Origin: Ancylostoma caninum
Taxonomy: Eukaryota; Nematoda; Chromadorea; Rhabditida; Ancylostomatidae
Assembly (NCBI GenBank): GCA_037903475.1
Contig: JBAJFG010000389.1
Coordinates: 1,054,001-1,118,000, forward strand
Length of the DNA: 64,000 nucleotides
Reading direction: 5' to 3'
A program made the position numbers and the translations under genes. Under the pieces are notes generated by a model. The model saw only the letters and a program-made list of their open reading frames with translations. It did not search any database and had not been told where the DNA came from. This document shows positions 38,075 to 48,589 of the stretch, in pieces. The first letter of the stretch is position 1, and every line of letters starts with the position of its first letter.

Positions 38075-38317
38075 CCCCCCCCCGAGAATGGGTCGCCAAA
38101 TTTTCGAAATTACTTTACAATACAAATAAAAATCTTGTGTTAGTTTATTTTTAATTGTTTATTTTTATTATTATTTTTAATATATTTTTTATTTATTGTT
38201 TATTATTATAATTAATATTATTATTAATTTTATTTTCCGTCTGGGTCCCCAAAACGGCGGAGACCCCACTTTTCTTCCCACGCCCCCCCTCCCGCCCACT
38301 TTCTGCGTCCGCCACTG
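38030..38317. mobile_element. hAT-type MITE, intact copy with perfect 8-bp TSD
   Basis: 288 bp. The ends are CAGTGGCGGACGCAG and its exact complement. The flanks 38022-38029 and 38318-38325 are both CTAGATGG, an exact 8-bp target-site duplication, diagnostic of the hAT class. Just inside the left end is a run of about 29 G followed by cg and about 11 C. The interior is AT-rich and non-coding. It is nearly identical to 54367-54652. Confidence 0.9.
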
Positions 38318-38394
38318 CTAGATGGGTATTGCAGAAATCTCTTTATCATTCATCAGTGTGACAGAGAGTAGCGCGAGAGACGGGCAAGGTGCGT

Positions 38395-38885
38395 CTAAGT
38401 GACCCTTCCCCATCGACTTGTGGACGAAAAGTTAGCAAAGCTATTTTGGTGACATTGAAACATTGAATCAATGCACTCGTACAAACTAGTTGTCAAATCC
38501 ATATTCAGCGTATCAACGAACCCCAGGAGACATGTCTTCATAGCTCCATTGAGCAGAAGAGCGAAAAATCAATAAAACGGATAAATAAATATTTCGTGCA
38601 AAATGGTTGTCATATTCGTACTCAGCGTATTGAGGAACCCTATAAGACATGTCCACACCGACCCCTGGACAAAAATAACGAGAAATCAACAAAATCAATA
38701 TAGTCGATAAATGAATCGATAATCCCAGGTGCAAAGTAGCCTATAACCTCCGCCGGCCCGCGCAGGATGTGCATGCAAAATTTGGTCCGGATCGATTCAC
38801 CCTCCGCGATTTCTATTCATTGCATACATACACACATACTTACATACATACGAACTTTCACTTTTATATATACAGATATACAAAT
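38395..38885. repeat. Dispersed element with internal tandem units, copy 2
   Basis: Matches 31260-31830 in order, with about one internal unit fewer. Both end with gcatgcaaaatttggt, ttcgcgatttctattc-like sequence and acttttatatata. Confidence 0.7.
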
Positions 38886-39151
38886 AAATAGAGCTAGGCC
38901 TATGGAGGTTGCGCAATAGCAGGGATGGTGCTTGGTGTGACAAGAAATGAGATATAAATGAATAGGTGCTTTGAGGATTGCGTAATAAAAGTAACGGTTT
39001 GTAAAATTGTGAAAATTCTGGTTAAAATTTTTTTAAAGATTGGGGCGGATCTATATCGCTTCAGTATCACTAGATATTGAGGTTGAGATAAGGAGTGCAC
39101 AAAAGAGGCTGAGGTCTCACTTGGCATTGTCAGGTCAGCGCGTATCATGTG
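38886..39151. other. Short intergenic stretch
   Basis: No feature recognised. Confidence 0.3.
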
Positions 39152-39228
39152 TTGATGATTTATAGATCATCAACCAAATAGTCCTAACTTGTAGGTCCAA
39201 AGATCAAGTGTACATTTAGCAGCTGGGC
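39152..39228. repeat. Partial LTR-like direct repeat (left)
   Basis: tgttgatgatttatagat.atcaa.caaatagtcctaacttgtaggtccaaag.tcaagtgta is repeated in the same orientation at 41466-41545. The two flank the BEL/Pao fragment, foldback and CCHC unit. Only the first roughly 80 bases of the right copy are represented here. Confidence 0.6.
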
Positions 39229-39259
39229 ATACAGTCGGCTTTCCTTTCAATGAAAACTG

Positions 39260-40044
39260 AAGGACAACTTCAACGTCGCATTTCGCCGCTTACAAGCTCT
39301 CCTTCGCACACTACGCGACGACAAAGAAAAGCTTCGTATTTACGATGACACATTCCAAATTCCATCAAGGAAGGGATTACAGAGGAGTGCGCTTTCAACC
39401 CTGCAGGAGTAACAGCATTCTATCTCGCTCATCGACACGTGCGGACACCTGGAAAGAGCACTGAGCTACGAGTTGTATTTGAAGCATCATCTCATGGAAG
39501 AAACGAATTCAGTCTCAATGATGTCACATACGAAGGCCATGCTCTCACTCCATTGATTCACGAAGTGTTACTGCAGTTCAGTACGCATAAGAACTATGGT
39601 GGCCGACATTTAGAAAGCCTTCCTACAGATAAGGCTGCCGGGACACCATCGTGATGCGACAAGATTTCTATGGATTAAAAATCAGAACTCTTCAGCAGAA
39701 GATGATAACGTCAAGTACTACCGCTTCTACAGAGTCCTATTCGGGAAGAATGCAAGTCCAGCTATTCTGAATCAGTACATTCTCAAGCATATCGAGCAGG
39801 AAAACAGTTCTATAGGGAAAGAACTGTCAAATTCCTTATACGTGGACAACATTCCCCTTGAAGGAGAAACTTCCGACGATTTGATCAGGAAATACACTGC
39901 CTCCAAGCAGGTGTTCTTTTCAATCGGAATGAACCTGCGGGATTACCTGTCCAACTCCTGAACAGTCAACGGCACCATCAGAGAGTCGGATAGAGCAAAA
40001 GACAAGGAGATCAAAGTGCTTGGCCTCAGTTGGAACTCCATCAA
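39260..40044 (+). pseudogene. BEL/Pao retrotransposon reverse-transcriptase fragment, decayed
   Basis: Plus-strand translation in more than one frame shows the Pao-type signature order: an LAHRHV then TPGKSTELRVVFEASSH block, SLNDV, then after a deletion/frameshift near 39640 HHRDATRFLWI, a YYRFYRVLFGKNASPA block and SLYVDN, corresponding to the catalytic YVDD motif but with Asn in the last position. It then reads GMNLRDYLSNS followed by a stop and KVLGLSWNS. The frameshift, internal stop and missing protease, RNase H and integrase show it is dead. It is truncated on the right by the foldback at 40046. Confidence 0.8.
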
Positions 40045-40045
40045 C

Positions 40046-40606
40046 GATACAGTCTATCCGAAGCGACGGGTCCCCTCAGCCGGCGGGAAATCTCGTGGCG
40101 GCGCGGCAGCGGCGCGGCTGTCTTGGCAGCGTACGTGGAATTGATCAGCTGTTGAGATCAACACCGCCACGCTTAATCGACAAAAAGGTGGGTTTTCTGT
40201 GTTTTTATCCATAGTTGTAGTTTCTTTTTTAAACATATCAACACACATCAGGCCGTTGCTTGTCTGAAGCTGTTTTGCACGTTTATTTTTTTTGGATGTG
40301 TTTTTCGTTGTTTTTTCTTTGGCCATGGTAGGAACTACCAAAAAAACACATTCAAATAAAAAAGAAACGTTCAAAACAACTTCAGACAAGCAACGGCCTG
40401 ATGTATGATGATATATTCGAGACAGAAACCACAACAATGAAAAAAAAAACCAAAGAAAACCACCTTTTTGCCGTTTTAGCGTGGCGGCGTTGATCTCCAA
40501 CAGCTGATCAATTTCACGCACGCTGCCAAGATGGCCGCGCCGCCGTCGCGCCGCTACGAGATTTCCCGCCGGCTGAGGGGACTCGTCGGTCCGGATAGAC
40601 TGTACA
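40046..40606. mobile_element. Large foldback element, about 240-bp arms
   Basis: The left arm (atacagtctatccgaagcgacgggtcccctcagccggcgggaaatctcg...) and the right arm are complements at roughly 85-90 percent over about 240 bp each, as far as the shared caggccgttgcttgtctgaag block. The spacer is about 90 bp. It is inserted at or just after the WNS codons of the Pao fragment. No transposase. Confidence 0.8.
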
Positions 40607-40740
40607 TATCGTCAACACCCATACGCCAGAAGCAACCAAGTATTTTTCACACCACTGGATCACCATCATAAACACCTCGCCATCGTATGCGGCACCGCGA
40701 GCACTGCGAGCACTCCCATGAGGTCACTACAAGGCCAGCG

Positions 40741-41397
40741 CCACCGCTATAAATAGCGACCACGAGCACATCGGCATCAACAAAAGATGTCTACTTCGTC
40801 TTGCCCAGCTACACCAGAAGAAGACCTTCTCGATTTGGAGATCAACTACGAAGAGGTCGACTCCACAGCAAAAGAGCCGCCGTCGACCGTCCCAGCTCTA
40901 GTGCAGCCGCCTTCATCAAACGAGCCGAGGCCATCCAGGAAGCAGTGGCAGAAAAGGTCCGCTGACCCAATGGATGAAAACGCACCTCCTGTGAAGAAGG
41001 TGCGTCTATAGTTCCTCATCCTAAGGTGACGTTGAGATCTCAAGTTGTTGCTCAGGCCTACCGCGGAAACGACGTCCAAAAGATGTTCTACCTTATGATG
41101 GACGCCATGGATGAGCAGAAGCGCCGTATGCAAAGACTGGAGGATCAAATGGAGAAGATGATGGAAGCCATGGTGGCGAAGAAACCGGCGGAGCCTGGCT
41201 GCCCTAAGCTAGCATCCTCACGTTACTGTGAGGTCTGCTACGTCGCTGGGCACCAGGCCGCGGAGTGCCGAAGCAATGCAAAGATGGACCCCACACATGT
41301 GAAGAAAATCTATAAGAAAAAGGAATCTATAAAAAATGTCATTGTATTCATTAAATTGTACCTTGCTTTTTTATGTTGTTTATTTAGTTCCTAATAA
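40741..41397 (+). mobile_element. Gag-like CCHC zinc-knuckle unit with own TATA and poly(A) signal, frameshifted
   Basis: A TATAAATA box (about 40750) lies upstream of an ATG at 40787. The first frame (75 codons, acidic, Pro-rich, ending KKVRL) stops at 41011. The next frame, offset by one reading phase, continues with a Met/Glu/Lys-rich coiled-coil and then CEVCYVAGHQAAEC, a CX2CX4HX4C zinc knuckle as in retroelement Gag proteins. It ends at 41394. An AATAAA-type signal is at about 41391. A single-base slip between the frames would join them. It probably belongs to a non-autonomous retroelement; Gag downstream of RT is the wrong order for one intact element, so nesting is likely. Confidence 0.5.
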
Positions 41398-41465
41398 AAT
41401 TAATGAACTGGTGGTGTATTGCTTCTATCCTCTTCGAATGTACATTTTTCCTCGCCGGCCCCGGG

Positions 41466-41800
41466 TGTTGATGATTTATAGATTATCAAACAAATAGTCC
41501 TAACTTGTAGGTCCAAAGTTCAAGTGTATTTATAGCCGCTGGTTGTTTTCCACCAGCATTTGGGCTTAGGTATCTAATCACTCAATTTGGAGTAGCAATT
41601 GAGCAGACGGGGTCGACCCTCAGAGCGGCACCCCTTTGTATCGTTGTAGCCATTTAACCACATCGGTTCCTTATCGGGTTAACCTCGCCCATTTCTGGGT
41701 GCATAAAAGGGGCCCGCGAATGTATATTGTACTTGTCGATTCGTCTGTGTGCAGGGCCAATAAATCTTCGCCCGAAGTCGTCCACCCCACATCACTTGGT
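41466..41800 (+). mobile_element. LTR-like sequence (right)
   Basis: It begins TGTTGATGATTTATAG, contains a TATA-like cataaaag (about 41701) and an aataaat (about 41758), and ends near ccacatca. It is followed by TGGTCGTACCCAAATC, which could be a primer-binding site. The first 80 bases repeat at 39152. The layout fits a retroelement LTR, but the partner is truncated. Confidence 0.45.
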
Positions 41801-41889
41801 CGTACCCAAATCATGGTTCGCCTGCTCTTTTTTTTTTCTTCTTGCTCATAGACTTACTTTGTTTTTGGAACTGTTATCCTATGAGTTCT

Positions 41890-42623
41890 CGTTTCCTCAT
41901 ATTATTGGCTGTTTTTATTTCAAAATATTATTTTGATTCAGGAATGAGTGGAAGTCTGACATCCGAGACATGCAACTGGAAGGAAGATCGTGACTTCCAC
42001 GAACACGAGCTAAAGAAGCAAGGAAGGGAATTATAGAACTGTAGAAGAAAGGGGGAATTGAAGTGAGTATTTGTTAAAGTATGGGGTTGTTGTTCGGCTA
42101 ATAACTGATTGAAATATTCAAAGAAGTAATTGTTTTTTCTTTCAGGAAGAGTGCGATCAGTTCGAAGAACTGATCCTACAGCTCCGCAACCAGGCTGTAA
42201 TTTCCAACAGATATAAGAAGATGTGGAGCGGAGAAGTGTTTCAAGGAAGGGAAGGACATGTAGGCCATGAAAGAAAAAATGAAGAGAGGCGAGAAGACGC
42301 TGGACGGAAAGGAGAAACTATGTGGCGTGGAACGGGCTGAGAGTGGCAGCCATGGAGGAGGTAAGAATGGATAACTATGATACACATTGTAAATAGTATG
42401 TGATTTTATTGTTTTCAGCGCAAAAAAAAAAGTAATGGAAGAAGAAATGGGTAGAGAAAGAGGAAGACGGATCGACAACGAGAATGTGGCCGAGTGGTTG
42501 CAGGGAGAGCAAAAGAAAGTAATGGAAGGAAAGATGCGATTGGACATCCAGAAATGGTATATATTGGTGCTCCTGTGCTTGTCGTGGGCTCTGTTTTGCC
42601 TCTACCTTGGAACTTGGCGATAA
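41890..42623 (+). pseudogene. Possible decayed tail-anchored coiled-coil gene
   Basis: Not recognised. Splice-like borders are visible: tgattcag at about 41940, gaag|gtgagt-type at about 42062, tttctttcag at about 42144, a gtaagaat donor at about 42361 and ttgttttcag at about 42418. The third block encodes a charged helix and the last frame ends in a hydrophobic segment WYILVLLCLSWALFCLYLGTW just before the stop. The first block has no frame open through it, and a ten-A run follows the last acceptor. This is either a dead gene or chance. Confidence 0.2.
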
Positions 42624-43099
42624 GTGGAGTGTAACTTTGATGTTGTGATAAGTAACTTATTTTTTTTCGGAATTGAGATCTTTTTCTTTTTTGAGAAATT
42701 TGCGTTCATTTTGGGCAGAGAATAATATGTTCTGTACCATTAGCCAGCGGTGTTATTTAAGATTTGTTTCTCGCACATGCCGATTGTATGATACTAATGA
42801 CTTAGGTCGGGACAACGCCTTGTTATGATAGTACGCGATTAATTGCATGGATTATTTCGCGGAAGATAAACTATTAAACTATTAGACGCTTTTCATGGCC
42901 ATTCATTCCCAAGCCATGCATGAAAGCTGGTAGAGGAAAATTTTATTAGGGTGGTAAATTGGGAATGCGCGTTTTTGCATGAAACAGAATATTTTCAAAA
43001 GCAAAGCTAAACACACCAGTCCAAGTTTTGTCCAGGATTAGTTGAACATTCAACATCTTCCAGAAAAAGAGTAACAGCTCTCCTGTGGAATGTTGCCAC

Positions 43100-43620
43100 G
43101 ATGTGACCTGAAATAGCGAAATACCCAAAATTTGGTTTCGTCGCGGTTCCGGAGTTTGTCACTGCCATGGAAAGCTTCATCGATGGGAACAACTGAGAAC
43201 TTTGTGGCACCGGTGCACACCCAGACAGGCACCGGTGCCAGTGACGAAATTGACCGCGGCGACGGTAAAGATCCTGGGCCACTATCCATTGGCGACAGGA
43301 ATGGCGACACATCAATGACCGTACAGCGCACGAGAAGTCCACACATAAATTATTTCGAAATTATTTCGCGCTCTCTTCGCAGTGCGAAGTGGCGCCGTTC
43401 CAGGATTTTTACTGTTGCGACGAGTACTTCCACTACTGGCGCCGATAAAGGCACATGTGCCCGTTTGGGTTGGCACCGGTGCTCAGAAGTTTCTGAGAAG
43501 TGCTCGCCTGATAGCGCAAGTCGTGCGCTATGTGGCGGCGCAAGCGCGACTTCTGATTCTGGATTTGAAGGGCAGAACAATCCAAGAATCAATTGACGGT
43601 CACAATTTTGATCCAGTTAT
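43100..43620. repeat. Diverged inverted repeat
   Basis: The left segment containing ggcaccggtgcacacccagacaggcac and gcgacggtaaagatcctgg (43206-43280) is complementary to ccaggatttttactgttgcgac and gcccgtttgggttggcaccggtgc (about 43405-43485). The open frames of 90-150 codons across it on both strands are by-products of the GC-rich palindrome. Confidence 0.5.
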
Positions 43621-44705
43621 CCAAGTTCGGGGCCATTTTCAGGTAGTTGATTGTCGCATGGACTTAGTCGGATAGCACAGCAAAAATTCATGACTCGCGA
43701 TGGTGCTCCGGTACAGTTTCACGTTCTTTAACGACATGAGATACAGGGAATGGAAACTCGGAAATTGCGGCCGTTCTTCTTACTAATTTCATTAAAAATC
43801 AGGAATGAAGTACTATATGAAAATCTGTGCATCAAAAATTTTCCATGAAAAGACCTTTCAGGTACCAAAAGTTAGACTAGAGTCGTTCGGCAACACTTTC
43901 ATGAAGACGTCGAAACTTCAGCGCGCATTCCCAATTTCCACTCTAACATACCCAGGAAAAAATCCGACATTATTCAGCGTGAGTACTACCTTCAAACATA
44001 CGTCAAGAGAGAGTTGCATTAGCGTCACCTCAGTAGTTGCTTTCTGAACATAGCAGGTAGCAGCATTACTGAAAGTATAATCCGTTTTTTTTGCAGTCAA
44101 CGTTATTACATAATACTATTAACAAAGCACGGCAGTGGCCGCTGAGAACAGTGTTACTACTAAATCGTAAAAAGAAAGATCTGGTCAAAATATATATTCT
44201 TACTGGGAAACTTGTAGGTACAGTGGCAGTGGACGTGGATAGCAAAGAAAATCAGGAGATTTCATGAAGTCTGAACAAAGATATGACTGTCCGTTTTTTG
44301 GCTTGACAGATAATGTGCGTATTACAAAAGAGCCACAACACCTGAGTTGTTGCATGAGTAGATACATAGCCTAGTACTTATTTTATAGCATAAGAACGCA
44401 CAGTAGAACTCACTGGTCGCCGCCCCTAGCAAGCACTCACTTGAAATTTGGCACCCTGGTTGTCTACGTTACCACATATTTCGATGATATCACTGCTATC
44501 ATTTCGTCCGATCCTCTTGCTTCTTGTCTAGCCTGGCCACAAGAAGCATGAGGCACTTGCGCGTGGACCCCGAGCCCGGCAGTATCCTGCACAGCAATCC
44601 TGCTGTCGTATGGATCAAAGAGTAACAATACGTCAGGTACTGCTTATTCAAAAAACAACGGAGGTTACGCTGGTTTAGATCGCCGCTATTTCTGAGGTAA
44701 TTTTG
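43621..44705. other. Intergenic, nothing assigned
   Basis: No gene, tRNA or clear repeat recognised. Confidence 0.3.
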
Positions 44706-45475
44706 TTGGGTTGTCGGGAAATGATTGTGACACTTCACCAAAGATTGTTTCTTGCATCCCTCCTACGTGACTTATCTCCATGGTATGTGAGTTTGTGATA
44801 CCCTGCCCACTGAGCATCTGCGCCATGGGTATGTAGGGAAATGGCGCTGCGCCATTTGTTACATAAGCGCGAAAATGGAGGTGCAACCAGTTCGGGCCAT
44901 TCCCTTGTACAAGCTCATAGGGAGCACCAGCCCAAAGCCATTTTCCTAATCGGCGATCTCCTGAGCTAAAGAGCATTATATGCTCCAACGGAGTTACTGG
45001 TAAGCAACTTGATGGAGAACAACAACATTTACAATGGTCAATTTAAGGCGACGGTCTCATGATCGAGAAAAGAAATATCAACGTGTCGAAGTGCACATTT
45101 TGCTCCACAAAATGCACCCTCAAATGACTTTGTTGACTCGTCGACAGTAGAGGGACCACCATACCACATATGCCACCCTTGTCCGACCTTGAGCTTTCCA
45201 TGTAACATCTTATCTGGTAGCTTGAGCACTTCTTGGCCGAGCAGCACTTCGCCAACCTTGACGATTTTCACTCATTGACCGATGACTTCTTCGATCTGTA
45301 GTATTGAACTACAGGTCGAAGAAGGTGCGTACTGAACCCGCAGTGCTGGAACTGTCCCTGATAGGTGGCCCCAGGTGATAGGTTAGTCATCACAGCATAT
45401 TCTGAAGTTTCCTAATAGAAAAAGTTTGGAGACTGGAAAAAAATCCAGTGTCTGAATCATTTCCCGACAACCTAA
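44706..45475 (-). mobile_element. Mariner-like non-autonomous element with TTAGGTTGTCGGG termini
   Basis: The right end (minus strand) reads TTAGGTTGTCGGGAAATGATT, preceded by TA. The left end (plus strand) reads TTGGGTTGTCGGGAAATGATT, giving about 20-bp terminal repeats with one mismatch. TTAGGTTG ends and a TA target site are typical of mariner elements. The 770-bp interior has two minus-strand frames (45038-45271 and 44686-44988) with unfamiliar sequence (KVGQGWHMWYGGPS, GNGPNWLHLHFRAYV) and no transposase motif. An internal hairpin (ttcttcgatctgtagt / actacaggtcgaagaa) is at about 45285-45325. Confidence 0.55.
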
Positions 45476-48400
45476 TAGGAGCACCTCTCTTCCAGATTTC
45501 GGGTTGAACTGAGAAGAGCTATCAATGTCGTACCATGTGATCTACAGTTGGTCTGTAACACATGGAGCACAATGGTTCCACATCGTAAGCTTCGACAGGA
45601 CATTGCTTCTGGAATTGGCGTGCCTCCTCAGACCCAGCGTGCCAGACGAGCAGAGCACTGCTACAGAGCACACGTACGACGGAGATGTTGCTGCGCCGCG
45701 ACGAGATGCGTCGTGCGATGCTGTGGCAGTTCTACTGCTCTTGCCCGTAGATACTTAGGAAGATGAATGTTTCAGCTCAAAACTTTATGAGCTAGTACTC
45801 GCAATCCTCGATATTTCCTATTTTTCTTTGCGGCTTCGGAATAATTTCTCGAAAGATCAATTACTTATGTCAATTACTTACTGCCCTATGTTAAAATGAG
45901 TCAAAATTTGAGAAACATGCACACATAGTTTATTCAGTTAGGACACTAAACAGACCCGAAAAACAAATCACCTCCACTGAGAAGAAACACTTCGATATCA
46001 AAGAGTAATCACTACGGGTAAATAAAAATACTAAGAGAGATCGGTAAAGTTATGACATCGATAATGTTAAATATACAATATGTACACAACCAAGCGAAGA
46101 ATGTCGTTGAAATGCGCAATGTTAAAAAATTTAAGTGAGAAAGAGAAAATAGCAGAGGAACCTTTGTGGAAGACGTTATTCAGTAATGGAAGTAAAACAA
46201 GAACTTGGACTTACGAAAATCAAACATGGACTTACGAAAATCAAACATTTGAACTCAAACAAAACAAGGACGATTTGAAATAAATGTACAGCATAAACAA
46301 AATAAAACTATCCAAATAAGTGAAAATGTCTCCTTTCGTGCCTAAACGCCAAACTTATTCGTGGTATGAAACGGGTCTGTCGTTCACCTTCTTCTCAGGG
46401 GTTAAAATTAACCTCTGATTAATTTTGTATTCCAATTTTTGTTATCCTCCCCACAGATCACACCCGCGATAAGCAAGAAAATTTATCTCAAGTAAGTCAG
46501 ATCTGGTCGTAACTGGTGACGGAAATTTAAAAAAAAAATCCATGAATATGCGGATGAATTTCATTGTGGTGCAAGCATGAGATTAAGTGGACTGTAGTGA
46601 CTGAGTTCTTCAAAGATAAAATGAGAATGAAAATAGAGGGCGCCGGTAAAATATTACAGTTCAGCGCTTCAATTCAGTGATACAATATTTAATATCCTGC
46701 GATTCACATATTTTGACTACTTACCTTCAACTTTGTTACATCTAGAATTGTGAAACTAAGCACATGCTTTCCCACCCTTTCTCAGAACTGTCATCCTGAG
46801 AGGTTTCATATACTGTATGCCTCCACTTATCTTCTCTCTCTGATATCTTTAAGGAGTAGCTGTTCAGTACCATATCAATTGCAATTTTAGCAGTCAAAAA
46901 ATATGATTTGTGATGGTAATTTCTCAGCCATACTACTATAGCGCTAAAGACAGATTTGAAAAGGACGGCTGTAGATATGAGAAATCGTATTATTACGGCC
47001 TAGTAAGTGTGGTAGCTCCGCCGGTGTACTGTGCATAAAGGACTTCCACCTGGTGTTAAAAACAAAAATATAGACATGCCCCTCCTTGAAAAGTTGGTTT
47101 GTCATCTCTCAAGCATGAAATTACTCTCAGAGCTCCGCTTCCTATTCTCTTATTTTTTAGCATAACAGAAATGGATGTTCAGAAAGAGTCCACACAGTAA
47201 GTTACGAATGAGGAGTATAAATTTGTTCAACGACGAATTTGTTGGAAGTTGTTCCTTTGAAGTCTTTGTTGGATAGGAAGCTGTCAAGGTTTCATCCAAG
47301 CACACCCAATAAATAAAAATCCACCTTAGCAAACTAGTACTAGACCTTCAGCTTAGTATAAACTGGCTCTTATTTTTGTTGGTGGGCATGCGAAACATGA
47401 GAAATGGGTAATCATGAGTGTACCAAAAGACATACCCTGAACGTTTGGAGATGGAGATTTTCGAATATCCAAATAGAATCCAAAAATTCTTTAACTGATT
47501 TGTCTTAATCAAGCGAAAATCAAAATTTTCATTGACTACCAGTAAAAATGAAGAAGAGCTGGTCTTGGATTGAAACATGGAGTAATTTACGAAGGCGTTC
47601 TTGAAATCAACAGAGTGACAAGTATTCTAGAAGCGTCAAGATTGAAATGATGGCAAAAGCATGGAAGTACCAAGAATTTGGCGTGGTACACTCACTGAGA
47701 ACTTTGCAAAATTTTTGCCCGGAAAAATTGCAATTAAGAGGCAAATTCATGGAAACAGTGCGTGCAGTCTCAAACGGCACATGTACACAAAAAGAGATAA
47801 TTTTGGAGACCGTTGCAAAAAGCATTCACAAAACGCATTCAACTTCTAGTTCCCCACAAGAATCGAAGCCCGAGTAAGGCTTACGTATAAGGCGCAAAGT
47901 TATGTCATGACCAGATTTTTCGAAAATATCAATTCTCCAGTTGTGTGGATATTTAGCTGCACTTGGAGAGCAAGATTTACATCCAATAAAATCGAAGAGA
48001 AATATTGTAAGGAAGGATGGTTGCCATGAGCACAGCGAATGCTCACCAAACTGAAGTATTTTGCGACGTTGAAGAGAGTAGCGGATCAGGTAAATTGAAT
48101 GAATCTAGACTCGTTCAAGCCAACTAGTGCAAGCTAATCAAGACCATTTTGGAAAAGGGAACAACTCAGTGTGGACGAATTACTCAAGTTCAAATCCGAA
48201 AGGAGAGAGGTAAAACGAAAACATATGCATAAAACGTGTCTTTTCAATTGAAGTTGCACTTCCGATTCACTTCCTTCTTTAAAAAAAAACGAGTAAAAAA
48301 CCGATCAGTATAAAATCATGCAACGCCAGCGTTGGCTATGTTGACAATTTTAAACTCTTCATGTTTGGAAAAAAAAGGAATATAAAAGAGATCAAGAGCT

Positions 48401-48589
48401 ATCTTTTCATCAACGACTAGACATAGCTCTCGAAATTGACCCGTAATTCGCTTATGAAGAACAAATAAAACGTGACGTTATAAAAATAGAACAACGCAAA
48501 GATATACAATTTGCAGAACGTAGATAGAAATAAAACTCCATGAGTCAAATAAGGAGGTTAAAACAGGCGGAGTAGAACTCTAACTTGAA
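45476..48589. other. Intergenic region 3' of NELF-A
   Basis: AT-rich, with no recognised gene. A 21-bp unit, tggacttacgaaaatcaaaca, is repeated twice in tandem at about 46206-46248. Confidence 0.35.

Noticed and set aside
40054..40521. 155-codon minus-strand frame
   Set aside because: Lies wholly within the large foldback; a by-product of the palindrome.
42176..42547. 123-codon minus-strand frame, Ser/Phe/Pro-rich
   Set aside because: Antisense of purine-rich sequence with splice-like borders on the plus strand; composition explains the open frame.
43132..43596. 154-codon plus-strand frame and overlapping minus-strand frames
   Set aside because: They lie across a GC-rich diverged inverted repeat, so open frames arise on both strands; no family motif.
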